Source: Azospirillum sp. B21 (GTDB lineage Bacteria; Pseudomonadota; Alphaproteobacteria; Azospirillales; Azospirillaceae). Taken from it: a stretch of 64,000 nt of DNA. The stretch's first letter is position 1. Each line of letters begins with the position of its first letter. Shown piece after piece: positions 50,779 to 60,115 of the stretch. The position numbers and the translations under genes are program-made. The stretch lies in assembly GCF_008364825.1 (NCBI RefSeq), contig NZ_VTTO01000004.1:139202-203201 (forward strand), in the 5' to 3' direction. The notes beneath the pieces are model-generated. The model was not told the origin of the DNA. It searched no databases and saw only the letters and a list, made by a program, of their open reading frames with translations.

Positions 50779-51192
50779 ATGAGCAACGGGTCCCCTTCCA
50801 ACGCGCTGTTGTCTCTGACCACGGAGATCGTGGCGGCGCATGTCTCCAACAATACAGTCGCACTGACCGATCTTCCGACCCTGATCGAGCAGGTCTACAA
50901 GTCGCTGGCCAACGTCGGCACCGAACCGGTGGTGGCGGAGGAGCGGCCGCAGCCCGCAGTGCCGATCAAGAAGTCGGTCACGCCGGACTATATTGTGTGC
51001 CTGGAAGACGGCAAGAAGCTGAAGATGCTGAAGCGCCATCTGAAGACGGCGTACAATATGACCCCAGAAGAATACCGCGACCGCTGGGGCCTGCCGGCCG
51101 ACTACCCGATGGTTGCGCCGAACTACGCGCGCCAGCGCAGCTCACTGGCCAAGCAGATCGGCCTCGGCACCCGCGCCCGCCGCGGCGCCTGA
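50779..51192 (+). CDS. mucR: MucR/Ros-family transcriptional regulator with altered zinc site
   Basis: The 137-residue regulator has the Ros/MucR layout: an N-terminal LTTEIVAAHVSNNTVALTDL oligomerisation part and a DNA-binding part with VTPDYIVCLEDGKKLKML, KRHLKTAYNMTPEEYRDRWG and LPADYPMVAPNYARQRS. Classical Ros uses Cys2His2; here the second Cys is Asp and the second His is Ala, leaving one Cys and one His. MucR proteins bind AT-rich DNA and control exopolysaccharide and surface genes. The short divergent region toward tusA (TATATGG) is a plausible autoregulatory target. Confidence 0.9.
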   Translation: MSNGSPSNALLSLTTEIVAAHVSNNTVALTDLPTLIEQVYKSLANVGTEPVVAEERPQPAVPIKKSVTPDYIVCLEDGKKLKMLKRHLKTAYNMTPEEYRDRWGLPADYPMVAPNYARQRSSLAKQIGLGTRARRGA

Positions 51193-51593
51193 GGATCGGA
51201 GTTTCCGCAGGGCGGGCGGATGCCGATCACGGCGCCCCCGCTCTGGCCCATCCTCTTCCGGCCCATACTCTTCCGGTGCGCCTTACGTCCTGGGCCGCCG
51301 CTCCTGCCCTTCCGCGGTCGTCCCGCTCGCGGTCACCTGAAAACCTCACCTGAAAACCGTGGTGGCCAGGCGATCGCCCCCAAACCATAGGTTCGACGCC
51401 CTTGCCTGCAGCACCGCGGATGCCGGTCCCGGCCGGCTGGCGGCGCCATACGATGTCGGTTGACCGGGAACCGCCTGATCGTGTTATCCCTTGCGCTGCG
51501 TGCGACGCTGTTCGTCCCGACGTGGCCGCCCGGGCCCCGGCGGAAACAGCCGGCGCGGCGCATCGTCCCGAACCATCGCAGCGGACCGTCGAC

Positions 51594-52493
51594 ATGGCTG
51601 ATGCAAGCTTGGACCAGCCGGACATGACCCGGACCAGCCCGGAGCGGGGCGAAGCGTCCGCACAGGACGCCGTCGGTTCCGATGCGGCGGTCTCCAGGCT
51701 CATGGATGGCATCCGCCTGGGCACGCTGGAGGTGCGGCTGGCCCGGTCGGCGGAGGAGATTGACTGGGCGCAGGCCCTGCGCTACCGCGTCTTCTATGAG
51801 GAGATGGCGGCGATCCCCTCTCCCGCGATGCAGGCCCAGGGCCGCGACTTCGACGATTACGACGATGTGGCCGACCATCTGCTGGTCATCGACCATGCGC
51901 GCGGCAACGGTCCGGACATGGTGGTCGGCACCTACCGCCTGATCCGCCGGCCTGCCGCCGAGAAGGTCGGGCGTTTCTATTCCAGCGACGAATACGACAT
52001 CGGCCGGCTCGCCAGCTATCCCGGCGAGGTGCTGGAGCTGGGCCGGTCCTGCGTCGACGCCGGCTACCGCTCGCGCGGCAGCATGCAGCTGCTGTGGCAG
52101 GGCATCGCCGCCTATGTCTTCCAGCATGACATCGCCCTGATGTTCGGCTGCGCCAGCCTGCCCGGCACCGACCCCGATGCGCTGGCGGAGCCGCTGTCCT
52201 ACCTGTACCACCATCACCTCGCCCCGCCGGAGCTGCGGGCGACGGCCCTGCCGGAACGCCATGTCTCGCTCGACCGCATGCCGAAGGACCGCATCGATCC
52301 CCGGCGGGCTCTGAACATCCTGCCGCCGCTGATCAAGGGCTATCTGCGCCTGGGCGGGTTCATCGGCGACGGTGCGGTCATCGATCATCAGTTCAACACC
52401 ACCGATGTCTGCATCGTGGTGAAGACCGACCTGATCACCGACAAGTACTTCAAGCATTACGAACGTCGCAGCCGCGACAGCCAGGCTAGCTGA
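51594..52493 (+). CDS. olsB: L-ornithine N-acyltransferase (OlsB-like)
   Basis: The protein contains the OlsB/GNAT-like pattern LEVRLARSAEEIDWAQALRYRVFYEEM, DDVADHLLVIDHA, VVGTYRLIRR and LELGRSCVDAGYRSRGSMQLLWQGI. OlsB transfers a 3-hydroxyacyl chain from ACP to ornithine, giving lyso-ornithine lipid. The start is uncertain: the frame is open from 51402, with ATGs at 51453, 51594 and 51624; I report 51594 (299 residues). The gene is 7 bp upstream of the OlsA-like acyltransferase, so they form the ornithine-lipid operon. Confidence 0.87.
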   Translation: MADASLDQPDMTRTSPERGEASAQDAVGSDAAVSRLMDGIRLGTLEVRLARSAEEIDWAQALRYRVFYEEMAAIPSPAMQAQGRDFDDYDDVADHLLVIDHARGNGPDMVVGTYRLIRRPAAEKVGRFYSSDEYDIGRLASYPGEVLELGRSCVDAGYRSRGSMQLLWQGIAAYVFQHDIALMFGCASLPGTDPDALAEPLSYLYHHHLAPPELRATALPERHVSLDRMPKDRIDPRRALNILPPLIKGYLRLGGFIGDGAVIDHQFNTTDVCIVVKTDLITDKYFKHYERRSRDSQAS

Positions 52494-52500
52494 GGCGATC

Positions 52501-53403
52501 ATGACCCGTACCGCGCGCGCCCTGGGATCGTCCGGCCGCGGGGCCCTGCGCCTTAGCCTGTACCTGCTGTGGACCTTGCTGCTGATCCCGCTCCAGGCAT
52601 TGGCCGTGGCGCGGGGATGGCGGCTGTGCCGTACCCTGCCGCGCTTCTATCACCGCGTCTGCACCCGGCTGATGGGGCTGGACGTGGTGGTGCGCGGTGA
52701 ACAGGTGTCCGGCGGACCGGTGCTGTTCGTGTCCAACCACTCCTCCTACCTGGACATCTCGGTGCTGGGGTCGCTGATCCCCGGTTCCTTCGTCGCCAAG
52801 ACGGAGGTCGGGACCTGGCCCTTCTTCGGCCTGCTCGCCCGCCTTCAGCGCACGGTCTTCGTGGAGCGCAAGGCGCGCACCTCGGTCGACAAGCAGCGCG
52901 ACGACATCGGCGGCCGCCTGGATGCCGGGGACAGCCTGATCCTGTTCCCGGAGGGGACCTCCAGCGACGGCAACCGCACCCTTCCCTTCAAGACCGCGCT
53001 GTTCGCCGTCGCCGCCCGCCGCATCGACGGCCGTCCGCTGACGGTCCAGCCGGTCAGCGTCGCCGCCACCCGGCTCGACGGCATCCCGATGGGCATCGCC
53101 TTCCGCCCCTTCTATGCGTGGTACGGCGACATGGATCTGGTGCCGCACCTGTGGCAGGCCTTCCGCCTCGGCGGCATGACGATCGAGGTGGAATTCCACG
53201 CGCCGGTGACCATCGACGGCTTTTCCAGCCGCAAGGCTCTGGCGGACCATTGCCAGCGCGTGGTCGCCGACGGCGTCGCCCGCGCCATCTCCGGCCGCCC
53301 CGACGCGCCGGTGCGGGCCAAGGACACCGCTCCGCAGGCAGCGGCCTCCCCCACTCCAGCCCTTGCTCCGGCGATCAGCGATCCTGCGCACGGGAGTGCT
53401 TGA
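52501..53403 (+). CDS. olsA: Lyso-ornithine lipid O-acyltransferase (OlsA-like, PlsC family)
   Basis: The 300-residue protein has an N-terminal membrane segment (LYLLWTLLLIPLQALAVA), then the acyltransferase motifs SNHSSYLDI (HxxxxD), a lysine-rich second block and LFPEGTSSDGNR. It uses acyl-ACP to O-acylate lyso-ornithine lipid made by OlsB; by sequence alone it could also be a 1-acylglycerol-3-phosphate acyltransferase, but pairing with olsB favours OlsA. The last ~30 residues are Ala/Pro-rich. A tRNA-Gly gene follows. Confidence 0.87.
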   Translation: MTRTARALGSSGRGALRLSLYLLWTLLLIPLQALAVARGWRLCRTLPRFYHRVCTRLMGLDVVVRGEQVSGGPVLFVSNHSSYLDISVLGSLIPGSFVAKTEVGTWPFFGLLARLQRTVFVERKARTSVDKQRDDIGGRLDAGDSLILFPEGTSSDGNRTLPFKTALFAVAARRIDGRPLTVQPVSVAATRLDGIPMGIAFRPFYAWYGDMDLVPHLWQAFRLGGMTIEVEFHAPVTIDGFSSRKALADHCQRVVADGVARAISGRPDAPVRAKDTAPQAAASPTPALAPAISDPAHGSA

Positions 53404-53411
53404 TTCCGCTC

Positions 53412-53440
53412 TTGTATCCGCCGCGCCGGTCGCCTATAAA
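53412..53440 (+). promoter_or_regulatory. Promoter of tRNA-Gly
   Basis: TTGTAT and TATAAA are separated by 17 bp, close to the housekeeping consensus, with the -10 box ending 10 bp before the first tRNA base. Confidence 0.75.
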
Positions 53441-53450
53441 CAGCGGGCGC

Positions 53451-53524
53451 GCGGGTGTAGCTCAATGGTAGAGCAGAAGCTTCCCAAGCTTACGACGAGG
53501 GTTCGATTCCCTTCACCCGCTCCA
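53451..53524 (+). tRNA. tRNA-Gly (anticodon CCC)
   Basis: The 74-base sequence folds as a complete cloverleaf: acceptor GCGGGTG/CACCCGC, D-arm GCTC/GAGC, anticodon loop TTCCCAA in a GAAGC/GCTTA stem, T-arm with TTCGATT, discriminator T and encoded CCA. The anticodon CCC reads GGG. The 3' part is duplicated at 59.9 kb, showing that this gene served as an integration site; the gene here is intact because the element carried its own copy of the 3' end. Confidence 0.95.
53478..53523. repeat. attL: 46-bp direct repeat at the tRNA-Gly 3' end
   Basis: The 46 bases from the anticodon stem through the tRNA end recur exactly at 59879-59924. This is the typical footprint of tyrosine-recombinase integration into a tRNA gene. 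Confidence 0.92.
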
Positions 53525-53601
53525 ATTTCCTACTGATTTTTGGGACAATATGGGATCCTCGCCGAGGCACACGGTGTGCCTCCTACCGAGAGGAGCCCAG
53601 T

Positions 53602-53815
53602 TTGGCCACTATCGAAAAGCGCGGGGCGAAAAGCGCGGGGCGTATCAGTTCCGCGCCAAAATTCGCATCCGTGAAGTTGCGGAAACCCGGACCTTTGAGA
53701 CGCACAAGGCCACCGAGGATTGGCGCAGAGGCTGGAAGGCCAGATCGTTGGCGAAGAGTACGAGGACACCCGCGCGGCAAAGAATACGCCGTTGAGCGTT
53801 GCACTCCCCACCTGC
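53602..53815 (+). pseudogene. Tyrosine-type integrase, N-terminal remnant
   Basis: A TTG start behind GAGGAG reads ATIEKRG, then breaks. A 14-bp tandem duplication (AAAAGCGCGGGGCG at 53615-53628 and 53629-53642) shifts the frame. After it AYQFRAKIRIREVAETRTFE and THKATEDW continue the arm-type DNA-binding domain, and a one-base deletion near 53722 shifts again to AQRLEGQIVGEEYEDTRAAK. The similarity ends near 53815; the core-binding and catalytic domains are missing. Its place beside attL is where the integrase of such an element is expected. Confidence 0.8.
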
Positions 53816-54014
53816 GGACGGCGCAGCTGGCGTCGCGTCTCGGTTGAGATCAGCGCGCATCTCGTCTTGAAGAGCGGCGCGCCCTCCACCTACACTCTCC
53901 TCAGTTCCAGCAGCGTCCGCCTGTTCCAAGGATCTGACGCGCTTCCTTATCCTCTAGAGGGGTCCTTTCAATCTCCCGCCCGTCAAAGGACCGGTCGTAG
54001 GGAAAGGTCCCTCT

Positions 54015-54309
54015 ATGGTTAAGCGTTATCTCACCCGCCGCGAGGCAACCGCCTAATCTTGGCGTGTCGCTGTCCTATCTCGCTCACCTGCCGGAGCACG
54101 AGGCGCCGAAGCCGATCCCGTATCCCGGCCGCGTCGTGCGTTATGACACGGTCGATCTCGACGCCTGGGTGTCTGCGGGCAAGCTCAAGTCCGTTACCAT
54201 TGCCATCGCGCACCCGCCTGCCACTCGCCACCGGCGACCTGGCCGGCCGACGAAGGCGCAGCAGATCGCCCGCCGGAGCGAGATGGCTCGCTTGGCGGCG
54301 GAGGCGTGA
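54015..54309 (+). pseudogene. AlpA-like helix-turn-helix protein, frameshifted
   Basis: The gene starts MVKRYLTRREATA, then meets a TAA created by one extra A near 54055. Removing that base restores YLGVSLSYLAHLPEHEAPKP and the rest, RVVRYDTVDLDAWVSAGKLK, the layout of excisionase/AlpA-type MerR-fold proteins that choose between integration and excision. The tail (RHRRPGRPTKAQQIARRSEM) is basic. The 3' part is still open and overlaps the next gene by 4 bp. Confidence 0.7.
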
Positions 54310-55313
54310 CCATGCGCACGATCAAGGCTGTTCAGCCGGACTCCAGCCGTACCAAGACCTCGCAGCGGTCGAAGAGCAAGCCTTCCAAGCGGAAAGGCCT
54401 CACGCTGAACGCGAGCGCGCTCCTGCGCGCGGTAGAAAAGAGCGATGAGGCGCATTCCCTGATTGAGGTGTTATTGCGCTATGTGCCGAATCCGGACTGG
54501 CACGGCAAGCGCGCCGTTCCGGCAGGTTGCTTCGCCGATCTAGCAATCGAAGGTGTGACCTCTCAAACTTCCCCACCGCCGGAGGTTGCGTTCGGCGCCG
54601 CAATGGCGATGATCTCCGCACGCCTGATTGCCAACGGCTCGGTCGTCCGTATTGACGCCGATCATACCGTTGATCCTACGTTGTGGCTGGTGATCCTGGC
54701 GCTCTCCGGGTCCGCAAAGACGTTCGGAGCCGACCGTGTTCTCGACATCGGCCGGCCCGTATACTTCGAGGACCCGAGTTCGTCAGCGGGATACTTTGAA
54801 GCTCTCAGGTCAGGCAAGAACCGTACCCTGTGGTTCCGGGACGAGTTCGGCCAGCTGCTGAAGTACCTCAAAGACCCGAGCAGTCCCACATTGGCGGCAT
54901 GAAGGACTACATTCTCCGCATTTACGACGGAAAGCGCCTGGAGAAGCGGCTCAAGGACTCTTATGAGGTCGTGGACAATCCAGCCCTTACGATCCTCGGA
55001 ATTACGGTGGATGCTACCTTCCACCAGTGTATTGACCCTGAGTCCTTGGTGGATGGGCTCATGCAAAGGTTCAATTTTCTGATTGCTTCTCCTGGGAAGT
55101 CTGCCGGCGCGCTCTGGAGGATTTCGGAGCAGATTCAGCCCGCTGGAAAGGATCGTGCGCCGGCTGGAGGATTTCGTGGCGCGCCGCCGAGAGAAGGGGC
55201 TCGACACCTCGCCGCGTGACGTGATCGCGAGCTACGTCGCCAAGTCGGCCAATGAGGCGCGCGCGCTGCTCAGTCTTGTCCTCGAAGGAATGGCGCGCCG
55301 CTCCCGAATCTAG
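54306..55313 (+). pseudogene. DUF3987-like (primase/helicase-associated) protein, two frameshifts
   Basis: The first frame (198 codons) includes PTLWLVILALSGSAKTFGAD, a degenerate P-loop, and TLWFRDEFGQLLKYLKDPSS. A one-base shift near 54890 moves to HIGGMKDYILRIYDGKRLEK and NPALTILGITVDATFHQCID and VDGLMQRFNFLIASP, matching the DUF3987 pattern of plasmid and phage-element proteins. A second shift near 55140 leads to LERIVRRLEDFVARRREKGL and EARALLSLVLEGMARRSRI. The role in such elements is thought to be replication-related. It is inactive here. Confidence 0.65.
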
Positions 55314-55406
55314 CGCCTTACCAGCGGCTGCTGCTGACCCGCTGCTGACAGGGGAAAATGCCGAAAATTTGATTGCAATTCAATGGCGTAGGCAAACTTG
55401 CTGCAC

Positions 55407-55437
55407 GCTTCTCCGGAGGGGGCACCTCCGGAGAAGC
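55407..55437. repeat. Perfect 13-bp inverted repeat
   Basis: GCTTCTCCGGAGG and its exact complement flank a GGGCA loop, just after the stop of the convergent rhodanese-like lipoprotein gene (ends 55449). It could terminate that gene, but no U run follows on either strand. Confidence 0.6.
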
Positions 55438-55448
55438 GCTCCCGAACA

Positions 55449-56033
55449 TCACCACTGATCGCGGTCTATGCGTTCTATCGGAAGTCCAGCCGCCTTCCAC
55501 GAGTCTACACCGCCGCGGTACCAGCCGACGTTGGTGTAGCCGATACGCTGGGCGCGCAGCGCGGCATTGTAGGACAGCCAGCACTCCGAACTTAGGCAAT
55601 AGAAGACCACCGGCTTGGTTTTGTCGCCGCCAGTCAACTCATCCAAGCGCTTCGCCATGCGCGCCTGGGTCGGGTCGTCGAAGCCGGCGCCCTGTCCTGC
55701 ACCGCTCAGCCACACGGAGCCGGGCAGCGCGTTAACCCAGGAGCCGGTGAGCACATTGATCAGGACCGGCTTACTATTGCCCTGGAGCGATTGGGCAAGG
55801 GCATAGGTGGCGACCACCTTGGCACCAGGCAAGGTGACCGGAGTCGGCGCATGATAGCTGCCCTTACGGATGACATCCTGAGGCGCAACCCCCCAGTCCT
55901 TATCCTCGGCGCTAAAAGGACGCGCTTCAAGCTGCGATACCACCTGGGTCATTGATTGACTGGAGGTGCTCGTAGTTTGGCAACCGGCAAGAAAAAGCGA
56001 CGAAATGGAAATAAGGAGTGCAAATTTTTTCAC
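55449..56033 (-). CDS. Rhodanese-like lipoprotein with CxxxxCW motif
   Basis: The 194-residue protein starts at a GTG behind GAGGAACC and has a lipoprotein signal (VKKFALLISISSLFLAGC, lipobox LAGC). The mature part has a rhodanese-like fold: VLINVLTGSW, LPGSVWLSGAGQG, KPVVFYCLSSECWLSYNAAL with the catalytic-loop cysteine, and RIGYTNVGWYRGGVDSWKAAGLP. It resembles the CXXCW-motif proteins linked to PQQ-dependent catabolism, but spacing here is C-x4-C-W. A PQQ gene context is missing. It is intact and probably membrane-anchored in the periplasm. Confidence 0.8.
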   Translation of the reverse strand: MKKFALLISISSLFLAGCQTTSTSSQSMTQVVSQLEARPFSAEDKDWGVAPQDVIRKGSYHAPTPVTLPGAKVVATYALAQSLQGNSKPVLINVLTGSWVNALPGSVWLSGAGQGAGFDDPTQARMAKRLDELTGGDKTKPVVFYCLSSECWLSYNAALRAQRIGYTNVGWYRGGVDSWKAAGLPIERIDRDQW

Positions 56034-56079
56034 GATGATGGAGGTTCCTCTTCCTGGAGTGATCAAAGTAACAGGCTCT

Positions 56080-56589
56080 TCAGCTTTGTGTCTTGGCCAG
56101 CGTAAGATGCGCGACGCCACGTCCGGTGGTGATCTGTCCCTCCATCACACCCGGTTGCGAGATCGAATGGGCCTCAACCCGACCTGAGGCAGCGTCTACG
56201 ACGATGCTGTAGCCGTTGTCTTTGACTTCGATGTCGATGTCGGCCGGACGTCCGCGTCCGTTGGAACGCTCGCTGGCGGTGTAGCCCTTTGCCTTGAGAG
56301 TGTTGCTACTCGATCCCTTGGTCACGCTCTCGATAGCAAGGGTGATCTTCACGCCACCGGTACCGGAACCATTTGCGCTGCCGTTCCAAATACCGGCGAG
56401 TTCCTTGGCAACGTTGGCCAAGCGCGGATCACCGGAGGCAACCGACGGATCGATGGTGGTGCGGAAGTCAGAGCCGATGATCTTTGTCTCGCTGCCTGCC
56501 CCGGACGTGGTCTGGCAGGCAGACAGCGCCGCAGCGGCGGCCAGCAAGCTAATGGCGCCGAATCGACCCAAATCGTTCAAGATGCGCAT
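56080..56589 (-). CDS. Hypothetical lipoprotein (169 aa)
   Basis: The signal peptide (FGAISLLAAAAALSAC, lipobox LSAC) is followed by QTTSGAGSETK, then a ~115-residue domain (AKELAGIWNGSANGSGTGGV; KITLAIESVTKGSSSNTLKA) likely to be beta-rich. No family was recognised. The gene is upstream of and in the same direction as the rhodanese lipoprotein (46 bp gap), so they may be co-transcribed. Both mature N-termini begin CQTTS. Confidence 0.7.
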   Translation of the reverse strand: MRILNDLGRFGAISLLAAAAALSACQTTSGAGSETKIIGSDFRTTIDPSVASGDPRLANVAKELAGIWNGSANGSGTGGVKITLAIESVTKGSSSNTLKAKGYTASERSNGRGRPADIDIEVKDNGYSIVVDAASGRVEAHSISQPGVMEGQITTGRGVAHLTLAKTQS

Positions 56590-56844
56590 TTATATAAGAT
56601 CCTGTTTTTGTTGCTGCCCGGTGCCCCTACCGGAGGCTCGAGGCCGCAACTTAGTAGAGCAATCTTCAAAAGCAATCAAACATCTGCGGAAGGCTGGAGT
56701 GGCTGCTCAGCTTCGGATTTTACGAGTTGCTCAGAATCGCGTATATGGACGCGCCATGCACCGTAACCGTTCAGACCATTACCCACGCTATCGCTGATAA
56801 AAGGTGGAATAGCGACGGAAGGCACAATCATAGGTACACTATTC

Positions 56845-57504
56845 ATGCGCCTTGGCCATTTTTCTGCCCGCAGAGTCTCCGCGCTAGCAGTGGGCGCCGC
56901 TCTGCTGAGCGGCTGCCAGACACCGCCTAAGATGGCTGTCGTTCCCGGCGAGCCTGTTGCTCTCGCTCCGGCGGCGTTCCGGTGCCCGCCGACAGGCACT
57001 GTGGTCGAGTACGAGGCCGGGCGCACCATAACCTACCTCGCCCAGGAACAACCAGACGCCTGCCTGATTACAAACGGCGCGCGCACCCAGTCCATGATCT
57101 ACAACCTCATCCCCGCAGACCGCCGCGCCGCCGACGCGCTGCGCTCAGTGCTAACCAAGCTGTGGCCGCTCCAAGTCGGCAAGGCTGTGATCTCTGAGCG
57201 CGATCCCTTCCTCACGGGCAACGACGACATCGACGCCAAGTTCGTCACTGGCGTGAATGAGACCATCACCGTGCTCCGGTCCGAACGCCTGATCACCCCG
57301 GCGGGCACCTTCGACACCTATGTGATCGAACGCGCCTACACCAGCCTCTACGGCGACAGCGCTGGACGATATTACTACTGGTACGAGCCCAAGAACGGTC
57401 TTGTGCTCAAAGGGCTGTACGAGCGCGATTCAGGTGTCAACAAAGTTCGGGCGCCGAATATGACCGCCCAGCGTGTCCAGATCGGTGCCGCCCGTAGCCA
57501 ATAA
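56845..57504 (+). CDS. Hypothetical lipoprotein (219 aa)
   Basis: The signal peptide (SARRVSALAVGAALLSGC, lipobox LSGC) is followed by QTPPKM and a ~180-residue periplasmic domain. Recognisable features are YEAGRTITYLAQEQPDACLI, SERLITPAGTFDTYVIERAY and YYYWYEPKNGLVLKGLYERD, suggesting a beta-sandwich. No named family is claimed. It is divergent from the 169-aa lipoprotein with a 255-bp gap, and is followed by the IS remnant. Confidence 0.7.
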   Translation: MRLGHFSARRVSALAVGAALLSGCQTPPKMAVVPGEPVALAPAAFRCPPTGTVVEYEAGRTITYLAQEQPDACLITNGARTQSMIYNLIPADRRAADALRSVLTKLWPLQVGKAVISERDPFLTGNDDIDAKFVTGVNETITVLRSERLITPAGTFDTYVIERAYTSLYGDSAGRYYYWYEPKNGLVLKGLYERDSGVNKVRAPNMTAQRVQIGAARSQ

Positions 57505-57639
57505 ATCACAATCCGCGAATCATGACTCACACCGTTTCGCCATCTGCTCGCGGTGGTGAGCGATGGTCGTGACGGGAATTGAGGGGTGAACCGCACCAGG
57601 TTTCCTGGAGGCCCCATCATCTGAGAGGGTGGAGTCATT

Positions 57640-58392
<753 letters not shown>

Positions 58393-58398
58393 CTCGAG

Positions 58399-58581
58399 CC
58401 AGATGGCCTTCTGTCTAAGGCGGTTCACGACCTCGCAAGCCGGCTCCTGGCGCAGCAGCGGGAGCGCGACCGTCGTGACGGTACGCGCCGCAGAATTCTG
58501 GTGGGCTCGATGATGTTCCACATGATGGCCAATGCACCGGAACTGCGGATGCACTTGCTCGCACAGCTCAACTTTTTCTAA
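58399..58581 (+). pseudogene. Short coding remnant, possibly mobilization-related
   Basis: The frame ending at TAA 58579-58581 reads PDGLLSKAVHDLASRLLAQQ, then RRRILVGSMMFHMMANAPEL, ending LAQLNFF. The central RRRILVGSM resembles the C-terminal part of small relaxosome (MobC-like) proteins, but this rests on a short motif and the start is missing. The first codons overlap the IS right end. Confidence 0.35.
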
Positions 58582-58768
58582 ACCGCTACGTGGACAGACT
58601 GCTCTTCCGCCTGCCGCCACATACGAAGGCGGCAGGCATGGAAGGTTAGGGTAAATATCAAATAATTGCTTGATCTTCTGATCTTGGAGCAATGGTGTAG
58701 TTCTACACGGGGCGGAAGTTTTTACAGCGCAGCACCCGCAGCACCCATTGCCATACCGGAGACAACCG

Positions 58769-59362
58769 TCATCCCTCTGCGGCAACCTTGATGTTGAGAC
58801 GCTTGCCCGATAGCACGTCGAACCGCTTCCAGAGATAGCATCCGCCCGGCTTTGAAGGCGTCTCGTCGGCATTATGATCGATCACCCGGAGCGGCGTACG
58901 GACGCACACATCTCCCACGCTCGTCAGACCGGCACCCTTCACTTGCCGGATCTCACGGTCCGGGATCTCCTTGGAGGAGAGGGTGATCTCTCTGCCGTCG
59001 GCACCGGATGCCACCCTCAGGAAGTCGAGCGGCAACCCTGCGGAGGCGCCGGGTGCGACGGTGCCGCGGTCCTCCAGAGACAGCGCCAGCACGCCCTTGC
59101 CCAGATGCTTCGCGGACTTCACGCCCCGTACCTTGTGCAGTTCCCGAACGTTGCGCTCCATCTCCTCGTCGCTCTTGGCCGCAAGCTGCGGGTACTGGAC
59201 GTACTGCTGGTAGGCCAGGAGGTGGGTGGCCTTCCCGTCGAATGTCGCGGTCCACGTACGAGCTGAATCGAGCGTGACCGTGGCACTATAGTCGTTGGGG
59301 AGCAAGCAACCGGACAGCGCAAGGACGGCAGCGGCAGCAAGGGTAGTGTGCAGGAATCTCAC
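58769..59362 (-). CDS. Hypothetical lipoprotein (197 aa)
   Basis: The start is a GTG that overlaps the stop of the truncated upstream frame (GTGA). The signal peptide (LHTTLAAAAVLALSGC, lipobox LSGC) is followed by LLPNDYSATVTLDSARTWTA and a probable beta-rich domain with two late cysteines (GDVCVRTPL; GGCYLWKRFDV) that could form a disulfide. No family recognised. Together with the two other hypothetical lipoproteins and the rhodanese, it suggests an envelope-directed cargo. Confidence 0.7.
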   Translation of the reverse strand: MRFLHTTLAAAAVLALSGCLLPNDYSATVTLDSARTWTATFDGKATHLLAYQQYVQYPQLAAKSDEEMERNVRELHKVRGVKSAKHLGKGVLALSLEDRGTVAPGASAGLPLDFLRVASGADGREITLSSKEIPDREIRQVKGAGLTSVGDVCVRTPLRVIDHNADETPSKPGGCYLWKRFDVLSGKRLNIKVAAEG

Positions 59363-59616
59363 TGATGTCTCCGGTTAAGGAACTGAGGGCAGCCGTGGAG
59401 CCTGGGGCGCCGTTTGGCAACGTCCCTCTGCACGGCGGCGATGGCGCCACCGAGGTCGGCCTTGCGGCTTGTGGAAGCCTTCAGCCTACGTTTGGTGAGC
59501 TTCGCGCCGAGAACTTCGACGGCCCGATGGTACGCGTCGGCCTGCTCGTTGGTGAGCGTGCCCCAGCGTGAGGACTGGAGGTCGTACTCGCGGAAGTCGC
59601 TGCTGTCTAGCGCCGT
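59359..59616 (-). pseudogene. 5'-truncated frame coupled to the 197-aa lipoprotein
   Basis: The reverse frame open from a TAG at 59617-59619 reads DSSDFREYDLQSSRWGTLTN, then EQADAYHRAVEVLGAKLTKR and ends RRPRLHGCPQFLNRRHQ. Its TGA overlaps the GTG of the lipoprotein gene. Composition is protein-like, but there is no ATG, GTG or TTG start with a ribosome-binding site at its 5' end, so it looks truncated. Family not recognised. Confidence 0.4.
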
Positions 59617-59878
59617 CTAGACCGGATACTACACAGGTTGCCCAATCTCTTCCGGCGGGGCGCGGTGAACCGAAGCGCACCAAAAGCTGGAGTTGTGTAG
59701 ATCGACTGCACAGCCCAGGTCGGACCTCCACCTACCGCCACGCGTCAATCTGCCGCACATCCAAACACGGGGCAAAGTGGGGCAGTGCTGGTGCACAACG
59801 CTGCATCTCCATGCATCGCGTTGCAATGAAGAATCAATCGCTTACCAGCATCGCCCTGCATCATGGGAGAGTAAATTC

Positions 59879-59924
59879 AGCTTCCCAAGCTTACGACGAG
59901 GGTTCGATTCCCTTCACCCGCTCC
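59879..59924. repeat. attR: 46-bp direct repeat (tRNA-Gly 3' half)
   Basis: An exact copy of 53478-53523 covering the anticodon stem-loop through the CC of the tRNA 3' end. It lacks the 5' half and is not a tRNA gene. It marks the right end of the element. Confidence 0.92.
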
Positions 59925-60115
59925 TAACGCCGCATCGGTTGCGGCTTGAAAATTTCCCTTTTGAAAATCTGGTCGTGAAGGCTGGGCGGTCTGTGCCGGT
60001 GGGTACGGATGGGCGCTCTCTTTTGCGTTGGCAGTTCGCCGATGGGGTGGTTGCCGGGCTGGCGGCGATCCTTGAGGCTGGGCAGCATCGTCCGTCCGCC
60101 CGAAGGGGAACGCCC

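Noticed and set aside
58609-58637. 10-bp stem hairpin as a terminator
   Set aside because: No U run follows on either strand and no gene end is adjacent; it may be chance or IS-related.
59879-59924. Second tRNA-Gly gene
   Set aside because: Only the 3' half is present and the bases before it do not fold into a D-arm or acceptor; it is the attR copy.
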